From positions 1,240,001 through 1,304,000 of the forward strand of contig VWZL01000166.1 in the NCBI GenBank assembly GCA_013396915.1: a stretch of DNA of 64,000 bases, written 5' to 3'. The DNA is from Stercorarius parasiticus (taxonomy: Eukaryota > Chordata > Aves > Charadriiformes > Stercorariidae). Positions 22,953 through 35,700 of the stretch are shown piece after piece. The position numbers and the translations under genes are program-made. The notes beneath the pieces were generated by a model. The model made no database searches and had not been told where the DNA came from. It saw only the letters and a list, made by a program, of their open reading frames with translations. Every line of letters starts with the position of its first letter. Positions within the stretch are counted from its first letter, which is position 1.

Positions 22953-25844
22953 TAAATGCAACTATTTCTAGAACTGCTGCAATAGCAACTAACTTTCCTA
23001 GCAAGTGCATGACCCACTACTGACAGTGCCACAAAGGTGGAAGAAGGAGGGAAGGGACCAGAGAGGAGAAAGTCCATCTGGGATTGTGCTGTGAACAACA
23101 GGTATAGTAAAGCACCCTGACAGCTGTCTTGCCTGTTAAGAGTCAGTTTAAATGTGAGGGTGAAGGGGAGGGTGTCCTCCCATGTTGTTACCTAAGCGCA
23201 TGCTGTACAGAAAACTCTGAAGTAGTGGTTGTGTGTTTGTATGGTTCACTGGTTGGAATGACAGTATTGGCATTGTAGGGGGAGTTGGATTTAATCTCCC
23301 AAATCTTTAGAGTGCTCTTCAGACAAATGTTAATCTTAGTGCAGAAAGCTGGATATTATAATTTTTTTTACAAAGACAGAGAAGGTGAAAAAATATCACT
23401 CCTTCCACTCTCAGGAATCCATTGTTTATGTAATATAGCAAATTAAATTATTGTAGTCACTGCAGAACTGTTGTCTGTCCTCTTTTGGCTAGCTTCTGAA
23501 CACTGGAAGTTATCTGATGTTTAAGCTGTTAGTAGCTCAGGACCCACTGTTTGGCATTTTCAAATTAGTTGGGTTGAAAAAGCGAAATGGGAAGGGAGGG
23601 CTGAGAATGAATTCTGATATCCAGGGCAGATAAGAAATAATTTTCTGGCAGGTGATCTTGCAGTGGGGAAGGAGGAGGGGAAAAACGCGAGGGGTCTTTG
23701 TTTTTTTTTTTTATAGTTAGATGTGAAATTCAATGTATTTAAAGTAGCAGCAGGGATAGACTAGGAGGCTGAGTGTCTGAGACAGCTGAAGTTGCGCGTT
23801 AAATAGAGTTTATGAGACTCCTGTGCCATTTCTCACCTGCACTGTCACAGTCAGTACATGTGAGTGGGGGTGTATGTAAATAATAATTCCTCTTTATTTA
23901 ATATACATTAAACCTGAAAAGGGACAGAAATATGAGTTAGCAGAGTGCTACAAAATGTGAAGGTAATTACGTAGTAGTTATCCTCAACGTTTCCATGTTT
24001 AAAGTGGTTTTGAACTGCTTAAGTGCAGCAGTTACTGCAGACTGTGATTAGATAAATGGATGCAAATGGTAATTGTAACTGATGAATGATTGATGATGGC
24101 TTTATATGTTTATCATTATATACCGCTGTAAACACTTTCTTCCTCAGCAAGGATGGAGCCTGTAGGCAAAATGATGATGTATTGAATATGAATTCAAATT
24201 GTAATATTTTAAAGAGTATACAGGGCCAATATTGTAATCTGGGATAACCACAGAGCTGTTACATGAGTAAATGGTGAACTTTGTCATTGATATCAATGGG
24301 CTGAGCACCAAAATTCTTCCATCTCATGTTCAGGGTCTGAACGGGAAGATGGGTTAACAGGAGAGGGCTTGAAAGTGCACGCGTGGAAGCTGAGCACCAT
24401 TGAGTGATGGCTTTGGGTGGAGTAGAACCACCAATCCACTGCTCAAAAGAAGAGGAGACACCATCTCTCTTCATTCTTACATTCCTTCTTGTAGCTCCTG
24501 TCTTTCTTCTCAACTTTACAGTGTCCTGTCTCCTCAAGTCAACCTTTGTGAACTTCTTCTGGCCTGTAGATTGTTAAGGTCTATAAGACGTTTGCAATGC
24601 AGTATTTGACAGCCACGGGAGTGAATGTTGTGTATCTCCATTGTAAGAGCTGTTTGAGACAGAACAACTTTGTTTGGATAATTGGAAGTTGATAGGAACA
24701 AGGAGACAAACAAGTATGTCCCTAGGAAAGCAGGGTGAGATACGAGGTTCATATAATCTGAATGATGTTATAATTCTATTTGATTTGTCACCTGCCATTT
24801 GCTAATTATTAATCACAGTAGCAACATTTGGCAGTTAGATTAATTTAAAGGGATTTTTATTGCAGCAGCTTGACTTTAATATCATCTTGTTGTGTATCAT
24901 ACAATGCAAGAAGTAACCTGTGGTAATTTAATTACAGGCTTAATCTTCATTCTACATAAATTATTCTATGCACTGAGGAAAAAATAAGCTGGATATTATC
25001 AAAGAAAAGCCCCAGATCATTACCAGCCTCTGCTCCCTGCTCTGTTCCTTTACATCACTTCACCTGCAGTGCTGAAATCTGGCTGTTATTTTTCCTGTGG
25101 CATTGTAGAACTGACAACAAACTTGCCAGCTTTTCTATCATGTGCCCGCCGCCCTTGGGTTTGTGTAAAAGAAGTGAATTAGGTTCTGTTTTGTTGACCT
25201 TTTAGATGCAAGGAAAATGGTAGTCCTGTTTGCTTACACATCAAATGGTGCCAGGCTATTGTCTGCATTAACCTTTGTGGAGCACCCTGATGTGATTGTT
25301 ACCCTCGAACTAGCAACGCAGATGCCAGAGAGACTTGAGAAGGGATAAATTGGAGGTTCTATGCAAAACAGGTCAGCTAAAGACGCTTTCCTCCTGCACT
25401 GAAGAAAAGGTATTCTGTATGTGTTTAACTACTTAGCTGGTCTGTGAGTCCTGTAATTTGCTTAGCCAAACAGAACTTCAAAACAGATTTGGGGAAAATA
25501 ACCGTTTCGGTATTTTTTTCCCTGTGTAGTCTGCAGTTATGCTTTAGTACTGAAATTATTTGAAAATTAAACTGGAAAATAAAATTGGGATCTTTACCAA
25601 CTGAATACTAATTTCAGGAATATACAATTTTTAGTATGTTTTAGGTTTTCATCTGCACGTTTAGCCTAAGATTTGTTTATGCTCTGATTTAGTGTTTCTT
25701 GCTGCTTACTTGCATAAACACTACCAAATCAGTCAGTTGGAGTCACCAGTGTATTTAGTTCCCAGATGCATTTGCTAATAAAAAGAAGAATGACTAGTTC
25801 CCTCCTTTGCAGAGGAGGAAGTGGAAAAACATACGGAAATAATT
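22953..25844 (+). other. TPK1: TPK1 intron; nothing recognised
   Basis: AT-rich intronic DNA with a T run near 23700-23711 and no recognisable gene or transposon. Short open frames on both strands around 24.3-24.8 kb overlap each other and match nothing known. Confidence 0.65.
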
Positions 25845-26035
25845 CATTGCAGTTACATAGCACCTACCATCAGCAATCAATACAGGTGCTTTACAAAAAG
25901 TAAGTACATTACCTTATCTGGAAAACATTTTTGTTCTGAGGAACCACTTCATTCCCAATCTCTTCACTGCAGAAACTGACCCACAGAGCATTTGTCTGGT
26001 CTGAGATTGTAAGTGAAGCTAATCAAAAGGTAAGA
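25845..26035 (-). mobile_element. MIR-type SINE remnant, antisense
   Basis: On the + strand the order is TACATAGCACCTACCATCA, GGTGCTTTACAAAAAGTAAG, and later CTGCAGAAACTGACCCACAG. This is the reversed MIR pattern (GCGCTTTACAAA ... TTTACAGATGGGGAAACTGAGGCACAG). The middle is heavily mutated. One stretch translates to an AETDP motif that superficially recalls the end of TPK1, but the flanking sequence does not fit. Confidence 0.65.
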
Positions 26036-26534
26036 ATTCCTAGTATCCTGGGTTTGGGGTTTGTTTTTCATCCTGATAGAAGTAAATTAGGACAAAGGAA
26101 TTCATTGTTTGATATTTAATATTTTTTAATATGAATTTAATATTATCATGACAGTTACTATTTCCGAAGTGTATCTAGTAAACCTATATTTAGAAATACT
26201 GCCTTTCTCTTAGAACATATGGTCAACTGTTGGTCGCTTTGTATGTGTCCATCCCTGAAGGTAAAGAGGTTGTCTAGGTGTGAAAATAGAGTTAAATTCA
26301 GTTTCCTGAAAACTGAAGCGTAGTATTTCACCTCCACTTTAACAGCCCTTTAACTGTTAGTTGTCAGTGTGAGTGTACACTCAGGTAACCTTTGAGATAA
26401 CTTATTGCCCAAGAACTGAAATTATCTTGGGTTGGGGATTACTAGAGGGAATTTTAGGGATATGACTCATTTGATTTAAGTCTTTGCTCCTTCAAGCAAG
26501 CGTGTCGTGCAGTACTCCATCGTGCAAGGCAGAA

Positions 26535-26795
26535 CTGGGCTGTGGAACTCATTGCCACAGGATGCCGTGTGGACCACAGGTATAAATGGATTCAGGAGAA
26601 AAGTTGACAAATCAAGGAAGAACAATCCAGTAAACACAGTGATACAGTCTCCACCTCAAGAAATCACTAAAGCTACAGGTCCTGTGAGGAAGGGTGTGCT
26701 GAGCGAAATACTGTATATCCCTGTCTTTAAAGTTCTTTCCTAAATACCCATTAGGTACCATTGCCTGAGGCTCCTGTGTCAGGGTACTACTAAGA
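26535..26795 (+). mobile_element. Old CR1 LINE 3' fragment, sense
   Basis: The sequence runs through the recognisable order of an older CR1 subfamily: TGTGGAACTCATTGCCACAG, then GGATTCAGGAGAAAAGTTGA with GACAAATC, AACAATCCA, ACCTCAAGAAATCACTAAAG, and a last part with ACCATTGCCTGAGGC and TGTCAGGGTACT. It is well diverged, 5'-truncated and without a clear 3' repeat tail. Confidence 0.8.
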
Positions 26796-26803
26796 TAAAT
26801 GTT

Positions 26804-26822
26804 TGGAATGACAGCAGTGGCT
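26804..26822. repeat. Short perfect inverted repeat
   Basis: GACAGCAG and CTGCTGTC are separated by TGG, just after the old CR1 fragment. No function is implied. Confidence 0.6.
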
Positions 26823-27305
26823 GCTGTCATGCTATTTTGACCCTTAGAGTCTGTAGCTCTTTTTCCTCCTGAGAAAGCAGTGTTAGTCTTCCTTTTGGAC
26901 TCCTCTTCCAAGCTGTTTTGTCCTCTGCACGGATTAGGGGCTCATCATTTCAGTTTAAATTGTCCTTTCTTGGACAGAGGACTAGAACTATACACCCTTC
27001 TTCAGAAAGCATTCCCTAGTACAGTCTACTGCCTGTACCATGGCGATAATAGGTGTTTATCTCTGTTGAAAACATCTAACCTGCCACATCTTTTTTAACA
27101 TCTCTAGGCTCTTTCTGCTGGTGCAGTATTGGGCTGCTGTGAAATACAGCCTTCCATTGCTTGCTAAATTGTCAGACTCAGTTGGCAATTGAGACTCTGC
27201 CTCAGCATTTTAATGGGCTTTGGCTGCAAAGGTTTCAGAGGAGGACTTCTGCTCCTTTACTTGAAAACCTGCTTTCTAGCTGGGGTTCCTAAAGGTGGCA
27301 TTCTA

Positions 27306-27341
27306 GATCTGCAGGTGTCAGTGGATCTGCAGGTGTCAATG
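27306..27341. repeat. 18-bp tandem duplication
   Basis: GATCTGCAGGTGTCAGTG is followed at once by a copy with one change (GTCAATG). It is a small local duplication. Confidence 0.9.
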
Positions 27342-28719
27342 GAAGTGGATTTATGGGCCCAAAGCATGGAGTCTGAAGTAGAGAACGAGTTCATTTCCCT
27401 TCTTACTCTCTCCTGAGTTTTCAGATTTTATTAACAGGGAAAACTGTTTGGGTTTGTTTGGTTGGGGTTGTTTTTCACAGAACACTGGTGTGATTGTAGC
27501 TTGCCTTCCAGAGGCTGCGAAGTAAATATATGGAATGTAACAGGGTATGCAGCTACAAGAGCACCTAAAATCTTGAGCTGTAAAAGTAGAGGTATGTATA
27601 ACTGAAAGTAATAGCCATATTATGCCTTAGGCAATTGATCTTTCATTAAATACGCTTGTTAAGTGGTAGTTACTGACCACAAGTGCATTCATAACAGCTC
27701 ACCTGACAGGCAGAAAGTCTTTACTCATTTCCTTAAGCCCTCTTTGAGAGATAATTAAGTCAACTTTGATATCTCTTCAAATTCAGCCCATTTCTATCTT
27801 CTCTGATGTATATAATCTCTGCTGGCTCAGAGGGAATGCTTTTGGGCAGGATATGGTCGCGAACAAGGCTTTTGTCTAGCCCATGTTGCTTTTAGAGTTG
27901 TAGTTTTTATGTAAATCAGTTTTAGGACTGAAATTGCAGGCTAGATGTTCCATGGGTACCTTCTTGGCATGTTGCATCACTGACTTGAAAGGTAAAACTA
28001 CAGTATAATAGCCACTTGATGGTGCTTTCTAAGGTCTGTAACGTCTCTTTATTTTGCTGCAGATATAGTAGCAGCTGGCAGGAGCATAAGGCTGCAAAAT
28101 TCTTACAGCAGCCATTCTAACTCTGTGGCTTTTATGCTACTACATAACATTTATATACAGGGTGATGGGAAAGGAAGGTGAGTGGAATGTATTTGCGTTT
28201 CGTAGTAACAAAATCCAGCATTGGTGGGTTATATTTTATTCTGGAAGAAATGCTGCTTTGGGGGTTTCATCTGATGCCATAATTTGCAGCTTCATTGGTT
28301 GTTCTTATGATCGTTGGCCTGTTGTGTAATAACCAAAATTTCAAGAACCTGTTTGTCTTGAACTGCCTTGTCATGAGTTCACATCTAAATCTGTAAAATA
28401 CTTCAGATTTAGAAAGGTAATTGAATTATGCTATAGGAAGCAGAACGTGTTATTTTTCACATCCTTCTAAAAGATCCTGGTATTTTACCACCTTTCCTCC
28501 AAGGATCATCAGGTGGTTGATATCCTTCACATCCACAGCAATGACCATGAAAAAGAAAACCTTCTCTATTCCGTCTGATTTTTCAGTCAGATGCTTTGAC
28601 TAAAGCATTACAGAGCTAATGTAGAAAGTAATTGAAGTAATATCCAACAAAGGGTGGCGAATATTTCCCATATGCAGAAAAGAAGTATTATCGATTATGG
28701 ATGTTAGTTTTGCACTTTC

Positions 28720-28741
28720 TTTTTTTTTTTTTTTTTTTTTT
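28720..28741. repeat. Poly(T) run of 22
   Basis: Twenty-two consecutive T follow TGCACTTTC. It could be the poly(A) tail of a minus-strand retrocopy, but the flanking DNA on the right shows no recognised gene sequence or nearby poly(A) signal, so a plain homopolymer is as likely. Confidence 0.9.
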
Positions 28742-30769
28742 CTTTTGGTTTTGGAACCTGTGCAGCTGGTTCTCTACAAGAAAAGACAACAAGAGAAAGG
28801 AATCCACAAAACTAAGCCCCCGAGGGTAAATACCTAATTATCCCAGGTGACCAGTGATTGACCTCAAGCAGGTACAGTCTCTAGTCCAAAAGAGGTGCTT
28901 CTGAAGGAACTTTGCCTTTTTGCAGTGTTACTTTGTGTTGCATGAGTTTCACTATCCGCATCCCATATTTCCCTATTCTTTATGCTTCTGTAGCCTAAAT
29001 TTCTCTGTCTCCCCACCATTTAGGTATAATCATATGTTGGAAGAGAAATAGCCCATGATTTGAAAGGTACAGACATGAATTGTTCTTAGTCTGGTGTCCT
29101 GGGCCTTACAGAAAGGTAGGGAAACAGTGTGTCCTTTGTGTTGAGCGATGGCAGTCCTGTGCCTGGCAGGGCAGTGAAAAGTCTTGGATTTCAGGAATCG
29201 AGTTGCCCCTGTTGGAAGGGTGATTTGTAATGAGTGATGTGAAATAGGTGATTTTTCCCATATGATAAATTGAGAAGAAATTGATGTGAAGAGATGATGC
29301 AGAAGCTCCTGCCTCCTAATCAGCTAACATATGGTACTAGCAGGAAATTTCCAAGCTGCTGATTGTATTGCTTCAGAAGAAGAAAAATCGTCCCGTTGCT
29401 TGAAAATGCAGTGTTTTGTCTTGGAAAGAAAAATGCATTAAATTATGGTACTTAGTATTTTAGACCTTGCTGCCTTGCCAGATCAAGCTTCACTGGAGCT
29501 AGTAGAGGCTGATTCAAATATATAGTTTCTACTATAGCCTGGAGATGACACTTTAGTCTCCACTGTCACTAATCTGGCTGGTAGTGACAATCACAGCGAT
29601 AATTACATGGGAACTCCAGAGTCTTGGAGGCAAAACAAAGCAGATTCTTCTCTGTACAGAACTTGCTTCTTGAACAACCAAAAGTGACAAATCAAATCCT
29701 CCTGTATCTAACTGATGCAGGTCACCCGATACAATCGGATGACATTTTGTATCAAAGCAAAGCTAATTATTAGTAGAATTGTATTGCCTTGCACGTTTTA
29801 GTTTTGGAACACATACATATTCATTATTCTGTCTGCTCTTAAGACTTAGCAATTGGTTATTACAGTTAGAAAATTACTAAATACATCCTGTTCTTCTGGA
29901 ACTTGGATGAAATGCAGACTCGGGAGCCAGCAGGGAATACTCTGCAAAGCTGAATGGTGCTAAACTGAAAACTGAAGAGAAGGTGCTGCTTTCTGCAATG
30001 CACAATTTCACTTCGGAGCGCATTGGGCTGAAATGGTGTTGAGTTTTTGTTCAGCACTGGTTTGTGTGTGACTATGCTGTGCTCCTTCAAAGTGAGTGCC
30101 TGGGCAGCAGCATGTAATCCGACCTGATTGCCTTGTCCTTGGCTGCACATAACATATGAACATACAGCACGTGATGTCCGCAACAGATGCAAACCATCAC
30201 AGACGCTCCTGATGCGAGGTTGGTGTAAGATCCGAAAGAGTGGATAATTCAAGTAATGGAACTGTCCATAGTTAAAAAAGAAAAGACACAAACACTTCTT
30301 TGGATATCTTTTGTGTGTCCGTGCATATAGTCAGTCTTTAGGGGATAGGACTGCGGTTATTTCCCTGGGGAAATATTCTAGCTCTGTCAGAACTGCCTAG
30401 ATTGGGGGGTGGTGTAGTGTTGTTCTTACCTTTGAATCTGGTTGGGGAGTTACCAAAATTACAAACCAGGAAAAAGACTTTGGGTGAGATCGGTGTGCCC
30501 TTTCCTGTAATTACTACTAGTTCTGCTTTAAGGCTTGTTTGTCTCTCAAACCATTTGTACAGCTTTTGGTTGGCTTTGTATTTTTAAGGCCTAAATGAGT
30601 AAATGCATGTGCAAACATAGGTGCAGTGAAATGTTGCCTATTAAAAACTGAACTCATAAAAACCTGTTCTAAAAGTAATAGACAATCAGCATCTTCTTTT
30701 ATAGGGGAAAATCAATTTAAAAAGAAACAACTCTGAATATAATTAAACATCGTAACTCTGGTTTATATG

Positions 30770-30875
30770 TGTTTAATAGGTATAATAATACTTACCTACT
30801 GTATCTCACAGGAGCCTTTTGAAGTTTAATTAATTAGCATTTATAAAAGCACACCGGAATCCTAAGATGAGAATA
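30770..30875 (+). mobile_element. MIR-type SINE 3' part, sense
   Basis: GGTATAATAATACTTACCTA, then CTCACAGGAG, TTTAATTAATTAGCATTTAT, AAAGCAC and ATCCTAAGATGAGAATAAA follow the MIR tail order (GGATAATAATACCTACCTCA ... GTTTATAAAGCACTTTGAGA). The tRNA-like head is not visible. Confidence 0.75.
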
Positions 30876-32370
30876 AACTCCAAGTACATTGTATTGTTGC
30901 TACTGTTTTATGAGCAATTTTGAGAAAAACCTGGTACTTCCAGAGATCCAGAATGCGTTTTAGCGTTCCATCATAATTTTACGTTCACATAAAGTTAGTT
31001 TCTCGTTGTTCTCCTAAGATTTTCCTCCTCCTAGAATCAACACTTAAGGCTGTTGTTTGCCTAAAACCCAAAATATGTATTTAAAGCAACTTTTGATGTT
31101 AGGTAAATACCATTTCTTTCCTAAACCTTTTTTTGTTTTAATTTCCTTTGGAATCATCAGTCACAAATCAGAAGTGCTTAAATAACTTATAGCTGATCTC
31201 AGTGACAGCATTAACATAAACTCAAACTATGCAGTCTAGTGGTATTCAGGGCAACTTCTTAACTAGTGGCAAGACTGTGAAAAGTCTTGTGATAGGTCTC
31301 AGTAGTCTATATTTCCTCATTACAGCAAATGAGTCCATCAGCACGTTGTTTTTCAAAAGGAAGTTTTGCAGGAAAAATAAGCAAACAAACAGCTGCAGAG
31401 CCTCAGTTTTCAGTAGGAATGGAGATTTGGGGAGCAAAAGGGTTCCCCAGAAAGGATGGCATAACAGCTGGTTCATTAAGCATTTTAAAGATGAACTACC
31501 AATCAGTTCTGGAATTAGACCACATCTTTAGTTGACTAGAGAATCTAAAACTTTTCTCTCTGTGTGCAGGGGAGAGGGGCAGAGATGTCAGACAGGCTGG
31601 CCTAGTAGGCAAGTGTATTTTCACTTGTGTTGGGTAGATGTTCATTTTTCTTTGGATACACATTTGTGATGAAATGTTTTTTAAACCCAGGAAATCCTTT
31701 CTAAGGTGTCTAAATTCTCCCCCCCCTCCCCTTATAGCTACATTGAAAAAAAGACAGTATCTGGATTAGATTATATTGAAGGTTATTGTTTCATAAGTTA
31801 AATCAGCCTCACTTTTTCTTTTTTGTTTTGTTTTTAAAATGACATCCCTACCTTTAAATCTAGTTTTATTATGATTGCCACTACACAGATAGTTTCATGT
31901 ACACATCTTCAAAGAAGTAACTCCTTTAATAATACTGACAAGTAATATGTGTCACAGGTCTACAGTCTGAGGCAGGAGGAAGGACTTACTGCCAAAATTA
32001 GCCAACTGAAGGCTTAGGAATCTCTGGGTGGCTCTGTCACCTCAGGAAAAGCTCTAATAATTTATTATTATTTATTATGAGTTATGGAGGACCCTTCACT
32101 TTTGAGCAGCACTCTCTTCAACACTGGGTTTTCCTTGTACCTCTCGCAGAGTTATGAAATGGAGGAGGACACAGACTTCACCATGTACAAAGTGTTTAGC
32201 ACTTCTGTGATTTTTATGATCTGTTGTCAACATTAATATCTATTGCCGTGAATATCCATTGCCTGTGTTCTGGATAGTTGTTCCAATATTCTGTCTGGAT
32301 TTGACCTCATAAGAAAAAGATATTTTTATTATATTCCATTAATGGTTTATATTATATTTTTAGATTAAAA
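30876..32370 (+). other. TPK1: TPK1 intron; nothing recognised
   Basis: AT-rich intron DNA. A C-rich run lies at about 31720-31732, and TTATTATTATTTATTATGAG lies at about 32060-32080. The opposing frames at 31229-31535 overlap each other on both strands and have no support. Confidence 0.6.
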
Positions 32371-32590
32371 ACATGATAGTTCAGCGGATGGGGAACTGTG
32401 CTAGGAATCACTAGACTCGGGCATTTTTTCAGGTTTTGCTGGGCAACCCAGGGCGCCCCCAAGCATACTTCTCTGTGCTTCATTTTCCCCACTTCAAAAC
32501 CAGCAGTAAAGCCACTGACATCCTTCTAAGTGCTGCAGGAGTTACTGATGAAAATTTCTGTACAAAAGCTAATGGTGCCGGTGTTATTCC
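32371..32590 (+). mobile_element. Near full-length MIR-type SINE, sense
   Basis: Head: ATAGTTCAGCGGATGGGGAA and GGAATCACTAGACTCGGGC resemble a tRNA-derived promoter. Core: TGGGCAACCCAGGGC, then TCTCTGTGCTTCATTTTCCC, matches the MIR/CORE pattern (TTGGGCAAGTCAC ... CTCTGTGCCTCAGTTTCCCC). Tail: AAGTGCTGCAGGAGTTACTG and ATGAAAA, then CTAATGGTGCCGGTGTTATT resembles the reptile/bird MIR end. It is the most complete SINE in the window. Confidence 0.78.
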
Positions 32591-32699
32591 TACCTGGGTC
32601 ACTGGATGCACTGTGTAACTGTGGCAGAAGACCACACTCTCCGTTGGTTTGCTTCTCTTCCCATCTTCTCACTGTCTTGGTTCCTTTTACTGGTAGTTT

Positions 32700-32795
32700 T
32701 TTCAGGATTGGGATGATCATGTGGGTTTTGTTTGTACAGTGGCTAGCACAACAAAGTCTGAAGGCAATGACTGCTATCACACTGGTAATTAAAAT
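32700..32795 (+). mobile_element. Amniote SINE/L2-like 3' tail fragment, sense
   Basis: CAGGATTGGGATGATC, then TTTTGTTTGTACAGTGGCTA, GCACAACAAAGTCTG and CACTGGTAATTAAAATT match the tail I know as TTTGTACAGCGCCTAGCACA followed by a CTACxGTAATACAAATAATAA end. The same tail type is at the end of the 22.1-22.3 kb element. It lies 110 bp after the MIR-type SINE and in the same orientation. Confidence 0.65.
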
Positions 32796-35700
32796 TGAAC
32801 TTAGTAAGTTGGTGGGATGGTTGTGTTAATAGCCTGTTAATCCGTCCTGCACAGAACTGGCTCATTCTTAACTTGTTGAATTCTTGTACTTGTGGCATTT
32901 TGATCTTGCAGGTTTTCTCACTGTGTAGAATGCAAACTGTTGATTTTTAGGCAAGTTGGGATACTTTGAGAGAAAACACAGTAGCCGTTGGTCAGTTTAA
33001 GTACTTTGGCTCCACTGGTTTCACAAAGCTGGTCTTAGGTATTTGTTTCCCTGTTTGTCTTGCTAAATTTACAAGCTCCTTTGCCTTTTCAAGTGAAACT
33101 CTTTAAGATCTTGTAATCAAACCACAGACAGCTAACTTGTTCTTTATTTAATCTACAGTGTTTGCGTGGGCTGTACTTCCAATTCTGTGTGATTTAAATT
33201 CTGTGGGGAAAAAAAAAATTGCCATTGAATATTTTAGGTTGTAGTTTGGGCTTTTGATGTATAGGAAAAAGCGTTCCTCTTCACTCTGTTTAAGCAAGTA
33301 CTTAAACATATAATGACTTTAAAATGCCTCAATTCTCATCAAATTTAACAGTAGTGCTGCTGAAAGGCTCTTGCCAGCTCTAGGGACTGGGATTCTAGCA
33401 ATGCATTTTTAGAAGGGAGAAGATTAAGCCCATGGGATCTGCAGCCAGTAAAACTCTGAACGGGATCATCAGTCTCCACAGCCTAAAAGCTACTCCTCTG
33501 GCCTTTGGCTGACTCCACACCTACAGGGTGTGCGGAGATGGCTACAGTCCCCACCTGGCCCTGCATGCCCAGGGAGTCATTGTGCTCGGGCAACAGGAGT
33601 CAGCATTGGGACAAGAGCAATCAGCGCATTTCAAAGAGGGATCCAAGCAGAGCTGCTGAACAGGTAGAGGTTTTGCCTGTCTCCGGTCTTGGCTGCTTTT
33701 CCCTGAGTCTTTAAAATTCCTGCGATACCCACAGGTTTTTCTGAGGTGAAATGACCTATAAATATATCAGACTCTTTGAAGATATGTTGTCCTATGCCAG
33801 TCAAAAGGATAAAGACATACTATCCTTACTACTAAAAATAATTGGAGAGGTGCCAGTGAGGAGCCAATTTAGAGAAATTATTGCAGTAAGATAGATCCCT
33901 ACATAATTGATATTTGGTATGGACAGATTTATGGAGGTAGCTGTTACAATCCTATTAAATACTTAGCTGAAGCACTTAGCTCTGTCACTTTTATTAGCAA
34001 GGTTTTGCACGCTCTTTCCATGGCAATTTGAGCTGTGTATTTTTTATCCTTTCTGTGACTTCCTGCACTGCAGAAAGACATCTTTAAAACTCCCAGCATC
34101 TTCCTTTATGCTTGTGATAGGCAGATTGCATTGACATGGTCTTCACACAGGAGCAAGCACCTTTTTCTTGTCCTGCCTTTGGCAGTACTTCCCCCCTCCA
34201 TCTGGACAGATCTGCTGGGGTTTTTTTCCTCACTTCATGCCGGAAACATACTGCATATCTAATATACTGTGTTCAAAGAAGCCGAATTTGCTTTTTTAAT
34301 ACAAGCTCTTATCTCTTACCAAGCATAGATCTACAAATACTGTACTACGTCCCCTACAGCTATTCTCTGTTTAGAGATTCTTCATCATGTGTCGGACAGA
34401 TGGCACAATCAGTGGGTTGTATCAGAGCATTAAAAAAAGAAATTCTTTCTCGCTGCTTCTACCCAGACTGTTTTGAATTCAGTGAGATGCAACAGCTGTA
34501 ACACAATCTTTCAATGACAACTCTGAACATGGTGATGGGGAGAGTTGTTTCATTTGAAAGTCAAAAAATAGACAGGGAAAATAGCATTAAAAAATAAACA
34601 TAACGGGCTTTAACAGAGCTATGAAGGTTGCAAGGTTAAGAACCTGACTTTTCAGAGTTTTTTATTCTTTGGCTGTCTCAGATCATCACAGGTGGATCTC
34701 TGCTTGCAGCTGCTGATGTAAACAATACAGCACTGTTTTTCCTTCTGCCAAACACTTCTTAAGACTGCTCCATCATTTGTTGTTAAATAAGGTATCTGGT
34801 GCTTACAGAAGCCTTGCCAAAGCATCAAAGATGCTTGTATTCTTAGTGAGCATGATAGAAAAAGTAGCATCAATAGTCTAAGTGTTTGCTGAGAGGATAG
34901 CCCTAGGTTCTGTATTGGGCAGCTGTTATGCCTGAACATTACCAGCTCTGCAGGCATGAAATTTCTTTTTAACATCAAAGAACCTGAAATGTCTGATAAC
35001 TGTTAAATGATACCAAAAAAAAAAATAGATCTTGTGTTTTAGTCCTCATCCTACACGAGCCCTAGTAGTCTTTTCTTTGTATGTGTTTTTCCCCACCCAT
35101 AGCTGTCACTCCTGCCCCAAGAGACGTGGTCCTAGTGCAACTCCTGTCATGGGTCCCAGCTTCCCACGAGGAAGATACGCAGCCAGCAAAAGAAGCAGTG
35201 ATAGGCTGCCAGTATGCACAGGGTAGTAAGTGTGGCCTTGACAAAAGGTTGGAAGAAAGATGAGGGTCTCTGCAGAGCTGGCAAGGAGCTGTGCTGTGGA
35301 GATGAGGGTGGTTGGAGGTGGGAGAAGGGAGGTACTGGGGGAGCTCCTTCCTTCTGGCTGCCAGGTGAGTGGTCCTGGAAGGCCCCCAACTGCTGCTCAT
35401 CTTCAGCTTACTCCTGGGGAGAAAGCCTGGCCTAAGACTTGTAACAGAAGCATCCTGTTCTTTTGTATCTCCAGCTGCCCGTTTTATAGAATATACCGTA
35501 GGGAGGAGATACATCTCTCTTGTGTCGTTATCCACTTTCTGTAGAACACAGCTTTTCATTTCATATCTCTCCAACCTTCATGTTCCCTGGTTATATTCCT
35601 ACAAACTGCTCCTGTAACAATGCTTTAGGTGCTTTTATTTCTAGAAACTGTGTCTTTTTAAGCTAATCTTCTAACCCTGCCCAGGTAAATCTGAGCTATA

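Larger units (their letters stand above)
26823..30769 (+). other. TPK1: TPK1 intron; only simple repeats
   Basis: AT-rich intron DNA containing an 18-bp duplication at 27.3 kb, a GT-rich patch near 27449-27475 and a 22-base T run at 28.7 kb. No coding segment recognised on either strand; the 141-codon minus-strand frame at 29866-30291 has no motif or splice context I can support. Confidence 0.65.

Noticed and set aside
25968..26000. AETDP-like translation resembling the VETD motif near the TPK1 C-terminus
   Set aside because: No upstream NDVLAFG- or DGSG-like codons, no suitable acceptor, and the DNA fits an antisense MIR-type SINE.
29866..30291. 141-codon minus-strand frame
   Set aside because: No family resemblance and no transcription or splicing signals; compatible with chance in 64 kb.
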